From Puccinia triticina (lineage: Eukaryota; Basidiomycota; Pucciniomycetes; Pucciniales; Pucciniaceae), in NCBI RefSeq assembly GCF_026914185.1, contig NC_070560.1, positions 1,028,001 to 1,092,000 on the forward strand: 64,000 nt of DNA, in the 5' to 3' direction. The notes below the pieces were generated by a model. That model saw nothing but the letters and a program-made list of their open reading frames with translations. It did no database searches and was not told the origin of the DNA. A program made the position numbers and the translations under genes. Below are positions 57,635 to 64,000 of this stretch, in pieces. Position 1 is the first letter of the stretch; every line of letters begins with the position of its first letter.

Positions 57635-59283
57635 CTTCCGGGTCCTCAATCGAGTCGCAGTTCTGGTTGCGTTTGCGTGCAGTGAGCCGGCTGCGACAAG
57701 CGGGTACCGTGACATATATGCCGAGCGGGCCGGGGCGGCCCGGGCCCATCAAGAATACCCTAGCCACCTCTAGCCACCCTCAGCGCAAGGTGACCCCCCG
57801 CCCTCCTGAGTCCTTGGCCGCCATGAACATGGCAAAAGAAATACCAACCAACAGAAGTGCGAGGACGCTGGTCTTCTGTTTGTGCTGGAGAGATTCAGGG
57901 AAGAGTGGGGCTATCTCGGAGTGTCCACTCCCAGCATCCAAACCGCACAAGGCACTGCCTTGCTACTGTAGGTGCATGCGGTGAAATTCTGGCACCAGCT
58001 TGCAGCCATTGGGCTTCTACAGGCAGAGCACAACCTTGTGACCATGGTTTTATTTGCAGGCCACAGGGACGGTTCGGTCGCCAGCTTGCTTTCGGCCCCG
58101 GCATCCCCAATCGCAAACCTATAGGATTCATGAAGGGCGTCTTTCTCCGACTTCCAGGTCTGGGTTTCTTCTACCAATTTTAATGATTGACATATCTTTT
58201 ATTGCCTGCAATGTTTGTCATTGAAGGCTAATTTTGACTGCTTGGATTGAATCGTGACAGTGGCCGGGTACTGTAACACTTGCACAGATTATCTCTCTGC
58301 TAGTCCGAGTCGTGGCTTGCCCTTCGACTTTTGCTTATGCACTACCTGCAGCGAGCAAAAATCCCTGTTTCCTCTCTGCAAACTGGCCAGCCCGACTGTA
58401 TCCTTGGAGCATCTTGTTGTACCCAGCGGCTTTCAAAGGTTCTCCAACGAGTTTTGCCAGTTTGCGCGGTCGGAGTCAGGCCTGTAGCTGGCTGGACGCT
58501 TTGAAACCCATTAAAGGCGAGATCGATCAAGCACATTCAGCCGTACTTTCGTTTCGCGCCGGTGTGACTCGCCAGTCTTATTCAGTATTGATACCGTGAA
58601 GCTTATCTGCTGCACAAACTGGGCGCCAAGTGGTCTGGTCACGTTGAAATTCCTCCAAAGCTGCCAAGCTCCATGGACCCGGTAAAACTTATGGGAATAG
58701 TGCTGAAGATAAAGCTTATTCCTGATCGCCTGTTCCTGCAGCAGGTGTCAATGTTTTCGGTGTAACCTCAAGCCCCGCCGTTACAGATTTGGGACCATGT
58801 AGTGAACACAACCCGTGCTCTTCCTTGAAGTTAGATCTGCCCACGGCAGTGATACTTCAGCGAGTCAACTGCGACAGCTGGTCTTTCCAGTCGATACAGA
58901 TTTCTTATGAAACGATTATCTGGGCATACACTTTCCAACTAGATTATCCAGCGATAGAGTCCAGCCTCAGCGGGGTCGATTCGTGGAAGAAAGCTGGTGT
59001 TTTCAGTGGTTCATGCTGTCTACAGATGTCGGATTGAGATGAGGAGATTGAAAGATGTACACATTTTGCGAAACGGTGAGAGCCGAGTCATGAAACAAAG
59101 ATGCCCACCGTGCTTGCGCTTCTTGTTGTGTCAGCTTGAAGGCGGGATAAATAGCTGGGGAGTTGCGGCGGCAGTTAGCCCATCACCCAACGATAAAAGC
59201 CAACCAACTCAGAGAACCTACCGATACCTTATCAGGATTATACAGTAAATTATTAGCATTTCCGAGTCAGCTCACCCTCAGTC

Positions 59284-62200
59284 ATGTTGGGCTTCACACA
59301 GCTCTTGATTACTCTCTACCTCCTACATCATGGCATGGTCATGGCCCACCCGCTTTCGCCCGGCGAAGCCCTTGCAAAAAGAGGGCTCGGAGGTGCGCCG
59401 CCTGCATATGCCCGCCATCGCGTTCTAACGAAGAGGATGGAAGTGTTGGGCTCGAAGGGTAGGTGAAGGTCCTTGTGACATCATTATCATCGCCTAGAAT
59501 TCGCTTGATTTATGATGATCGTGGTTCTTCAATTGATTCCTTGATATAGGCACAGCGAGCGTGTTAGATTCAGGTTGGTACTACAGACCCATCTCCGTGT
59601 TTGCTTCCGTTTGTCTAGGCGAAATAAGTCCGCTGAGCCTTCTTCGTTCCTTACCTCGACATAGCTTCCCAAACAAGTGGGGCTGCGTCTCATACCGCAG
59701 ACGGATTCACCAAATTAGAGGGTGAGTGCTGTTGCCTTCCTTCAAGTTATTGGAAGTAAATCCTGGAGTATTTTCAAAACACATTCTTATAATGGACTGC
59801 CCTCTACATTCATTGGCCACCAGATTCGGGAACGCCAGGTCATACTGTGGTTACACCGGAACCGCCCACCGGCCCAGCATTTGATGATCAGCAACGTGAG
59901 TTCCGCAATCAAAATTGGAGCAGTCTCCTCGGGATTGAGAAGTGCTGAGTCGACTTGAGTTTGTCCGGCCACCAGTTCCACCCCACCAGAACTTGAGGCC
60001 AGATGATAATGTGGTTACAGTTGACCCGCCCACCAATACAGCATCTCATGACCAGAACGGTGAGTCCCGCAATCAAAATCGGCCCAGTTACCTTGAAACT
60101 GATGAATTTGTTACCAGTGCCACCCCACAACAACCTAGATGGAATTGAAACCCCATACCAAGGTATACCTTCTACCTTTTTTTGTGAACCCAACCGAGAT
60201 TTTGACAATATTCTGATGCGGCGTCCTTCCGAAATAATGCACATCCATAACCAGTAACACTGAAGGGTGGATTGTTACAAGCTGAAATAATTGGTCAAGC
60301 CTTCGATGAAGTAAGGAATACATTGCAGCAGATAAATGAAGAAAACAAAACCATAGAAAATACACTGCATGAGCAAATTCCAAGCAATTCCAATCCTCCA
60401 GTTGAACCTGGTCAATCACCCACTGGTGAGCCAGGTGGAGGAAATCCTCATGATGAACGTCAGTGGAAAATAATACTCTTTTGATTTGACTCCATTCAAA
60501 TTGTTTTTTGACTCCAAACCTTGGCGATTGTCTTCCGCACAAAAGGCGTTCCAACCATGGGCAATGATGCCAGAGGTGGTGGAAAAGGTTCCAAAGACCA
60601 ACCTTCTGGGGGTGAGTCACAAAAAATTATACCCACTTGATCTCTTGATGACTCATTTTCGCTGCCCATCCGTTCAAAACGGTTTTCGCAACCGAGATGC
60701 TGACAATCTTTGAATGTGACGCGATCTGAAATTTGTAGAAGATCAAACCAATGCAGCGGGGGATGAAAATGTCGAACCTTCCGGAGGTGAGTGGCAAACA
60801 TTAAAACCTGCTGGCTTGGATTTATTAGGTTTTTTCCCTTCCTGATTGTTGAAAATGGTTTCTGATTTGTAGAACCAACAGGAGATGCAAGTGACTCTCG
60901 TCAGGAACCACCGCAGGCCTCTGGGGATGGCCAGACACACGGTCAATCTGACAGAGATTTTCAACAAGAGAATCCTGGAAGGGAACCTTCTCATCTGGAG
61001 ATCCCAGAAGAAGCAGAAGAAGAATTAAGGAAAGCTCGTCAAAAAGCAAAGGATGAAGCAATCCGGAAGAGAGCACAAGAGAAAGCGGAAAGAATGAGGA
61101 AACAACAACAGGAGCAAAATTTCAAACCTCCATCAAAACCAGTTCAATCGACCACAGGTGAACCAGGTGTAGAAGATCCTCAAAATGGCCGTAAGTGGAG
61201 GATAATTTTGTTTCAATTTGATACAATCGTAACTGTATGTTGACTTCAATTCATAAATATTTTACAATTCCGCGCAAAAGGGGGTCCAACCACGGATGAT
61301 AATCCGACAGGGGATGGCAGTAGTTCCAATGACCAACCTTCTGGGGGTGAGTCACAATAATTGAAACCTACTTAATCTTTTGATGACTCTTCTTCCCTGA
61401 ACACCTTTTGAAAATTTTCGTTGATTCGTAGGCTCCGAAGGAAGTGCAAGTGGCCCTCTCAAAACAGAACAGCAGGACTCCAGGGCTCAAAATAATCAAA
61501 ACAACTCCGACAACGAAGATCTTCTTCCTTCAAGCGAATTCGTAAAAGGTATTTTGAAAAAGCAACAAGAAGAAAAAAAGAAAGCTGAGGAGCTGAAGAG
61601 ACAACAAGCCCAAAAGTTAAAAGAGTTGGAAGAGCAACGCCGAAGAGAAAACCCTTTGGATCGACCAGAGCAATCAACCATGGGGAACCCAAGTGCAGGA
61701 AACACTCAAGGTAAAGGTAAGTGTAAAACTTCTTTTGTTATGAATTCAACTCAATTATTTGTTACATTTTAATTTTTCTCTTCCACTTACAAGGGGATCC
61801 AAATGTGGATGATCCCACTTCAGGGACTGGAAGTGGATCCAATTCCCAGCCTTCTGGCGGTAAGTCAATTTATACCCACTTGATTTGTTGTTGACTTCTT
61901 TTACCTGGCCGCTTGTTGAAATTTTTCGTGGATTTTTATGCTCAAAAGGAGGTGAAAGTAGTCGTCAGAACACAAGCCAGCAGGGCTCCAGTACACAAAA
62001 TAATCAAAATAACTCCGGCAACAGAAACCAACCTGAGAGCGATGCGCAACGAAAAACACGAGAGGATCAGGAAAGAAAAAGTAGACAGCAAGCTGAGGAG
62101 GAAAATAAGAAGAGAGAAGAAGCCCGGTTAGCAAGAGAGAGAAGAGAAGCTGAGATCAGACGGGAAAAGGAGGAGAGGAAATTAAAAGAAGAAGCTGAGA

Positions 62201-62883
62201 GAAAGAGACAGCAAGAGCAAGAAGAAGCCGAAAGAAGACAACAACAGGAAACAGAACAGGCCGAAAGAAGAAGACAACAAGAGGGGAATGGAAATCAAAA
62301 TGGTATGCTTATACATTACTTTTACCTTATTACCTATAATAGTTATCCTCTTGCTTCAAGACTGGAATAGTTTTTTACTGAAGTTTGATTTATATCTCCA
62401 GGCAACCAGCACACAGAAATTCCACATGAGGAAAGTGCTCGTGATGGAAATCCCACAGCTAGCACTGAACCACATGCAACAAACCATGTTGAAGGAGATA
62501 GTGGAAAAGTCCCTCCAACTACCAAAGAAAATGAAATCGACGCGGAAGCTGGGAACAAACTCCGAGAAGCAAATCAAAAGCATGGAGAACAGAAACCAAA
62601 AGGTTTCTTTCTGTCTGCTTTGCACAAATTAGTGGAGAAGTTCAAAATGATGTGCAATAGGTTGATGAACTTCCTGTGCAGGCGGAAAAAAAGCTCTCTC
62701 AATCCAAGCGATAAGATGAACAATGTGCTCTTCAAAGATGAACCCTACAACCCGTCTAATGAGTCTGCGGACATCAAAGCTGCCAGAGAAGCTGAACAAG
62801 GTAAACTCCGCCCTAAAGAAGCAAATGCAAATGAGAGGGACCCGCTTTATGTTATCCCAGATCGTGAAGCCAAGCCTAACTAG
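59284..62883 (+). CDS. Modular secreted protein, 15 exons with all introns phase 1, copy 2
   Basis: Same exon plan as copy 1, shifted by 12,568. Differences by eye, copy 1 to copy 2: Pro to Ala (codon 48478), Ser to Pro (48595) and a silent AAT to AAC (49135). Then Ser to Asn (49915), and Cys to Phe by a two-base change TGT to TTC (50164-50165). One intronic change lies at 48158. Splice sites are unchanged. Confidence 0.85.
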
Positions 62884-63646
62884 GCTGCCCTGGAATTCCT
62901 TCTCCAGAATCCCATACCCTGTAGGGAACTAACAATTATTAGGATTGAAACCTCACTGGTATTTCAAGTTTAAAAACAGATGTTTTTCACTCATTCAGTT
63001 TAGATTCCCTCTTCATTCTCAAATCCACCATTTTTGCTTAAAAGTCAAGTTTGATGCTATTTCTGGCTCCTATTCTAGATAAATTCGATGAATGACCAAA
63101 ACCTCTGTTTTTACTTGATCTTAGGTTGAGAGTTCAAATATTTTCTTTGGTCACAATTTCCATCATTTTTTGCTGAGTTGTAGTTTCACATTGATATCCA
63201 TTCTCTCATTTTCTGCCCTTCTTTCTTTATAAATCTTCACATAAATTGGGTTGTGATTTTTCTCTGTGGCCATTTTTGTTACATACTGTCAGGTTTGGAA
63301 CAGAAAGGGCTTTCTTCTTCAAATAAGCAAAACATTTGTCATGAATCTAAATTCTTTAGGTCAAAGATACCATTCTTAAAAAATAAAAAATAAAATTGAG
63401 AAGAAATGATCTCATGATAAAAATCCCTTCCAATTGCCAAGGAACATTTGAGGTGAATAGATGTGAAGCTTATTCCAGTCATTATTCAAACCATACATCC
63501 AATACCAAGTTGTGTAATTGGGCCTCCCTATGATAATAAAAGGGGAAAATTTGTCTCAAGTGGAGTACTTTTGGTTTATCACTGGACTTGAAAAATATGT
63601 TACTCAAAATCACCTGCCTCACATTGCTCACAAACTTTGCCTGGTC

Positions 63647-63891
63647 CACTACAAGAAGAAGTTGTGTAACTAATTCCAGTTGACATTCAATATAGTCCAG
63701 AATAATTGCTGTTGTAACTCTACCCCATTGTACCACAATGTTTATTTGCACAGTCACTGTGCAACATGCACATCAACTGTGCATTGAAGCTTGTTTGAGT
63801 TAACCTTAGATAAATTTCAAAGAATACCACCAGCTGCCTCAGAGTTCCTGCATGTTAAATGGTGGCAGTTGCTTGAATTTTTCTTCTAGTG
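63647..63891. mobile_element. CACTA-like MITE, copy 2
   Basis: Counterpart of 51079-51323 in the second duplicate. Confidence 0.6.
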
Positions 63892-64000
63892 GTGAGATCT
63901 TGAAACTTGGATTTTCATACTCATTCCTTGTTCCCCATAATTGTTTCTCACTCACTCTTCTCCATGATTCTTTTTGTGTTTCATTCAGATAAGATCTTTA

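Larger units (their letters stand above)
52985..64000 (+). repeat. Large direct duplication, copy 2 (incomplete at window end)
   Basis: Carries the same genes as copy 1 in the same order. If the unit is complete it should end near 65552, outside the window. Confidence 0.9.

Overview
The window is eukaryotic and almost certainly from a rust fungus (Pucciniales). Short GT-AG introns (mostly 46-130 nt) interrupt nearly every gene. The multi-copy proteins are ones I associate with rust genomes: a DUF6589 protein, a KDZ transposase and an HMG-like Puccinia family. Several signal-peptide proteins look like candidate effectors, and non-autonomous DNA transposons are dense. The species cannot be named from the sequence.

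Layout. 1-2244: a DUF6589 gene on the minus strand, cut by the window edge and carrying a nonsense codon. 3.3-10.2 kb: a Tc1/pogo-like MITE, a 1.4-kb fold-back element, a secreted-protein gene (7199-7915, minus) and a long-TIR element. 11.1-13.3 kb: a rust-type multi-exon gene (plus). 13.65-14.9 kb: a hAT MITE. 16.25-20.8 kb: a dead KDZ transposase gene (minus) with a CACTA MITE inside one intron. 21.4-23.4 kb: three more MITEs. 23.67-24.35 kb: a small Cys-containing secreted protein in four exons (plus). 26.0-26.9 kb: a tandem duplication that has diverged mainly at CpG sites. 27.99-33.05 kb: a complete 14-exon TRS85/TRAPPC8 gene (minus, 1,413 aa), the TRAPPIII subunit that supports Ypt1/Rab1 activation in autophagy and secretion. 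35-38 kb: more MITEs.

40416-64000 is a direct duplication with a 12,569-bp period and roughly 0.1% divergence. Each copy holds a tRNA-like sequence at its left edge, a hAT transposase remnant, a DEAD-box-like RecA1 gene whose catalytic motifs are eroded (plus), a MEMO1 gene (minus, convergent with it), and a 15-exon secreted protein gene (plus) in which all 14 introns are phase 1. The second copy runs off the window. A Cys-rich secreted-type gene is cut at the junction between the copies.

The strongest observations are these. (1) Four MITEs of different apparent superfamilies each contain a minisatellite built on the same palindromic core, GATGACCGG...CCGGTCATC. (2) Six of the seven in-frame stops that I can place in transposon-like genes are TGA in a TTGA context where Arg is expected, which is the expected product of TCGA-to-TTGA mutation. 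(3) The all-phase-1 secreted protein has repeated exons and holds all of the amino-acid differences I saw between the two duplicate copies. All exon models were derived by eye from splice consensus, frame closure and family resemblance; none has been checked against transcripts or databases.
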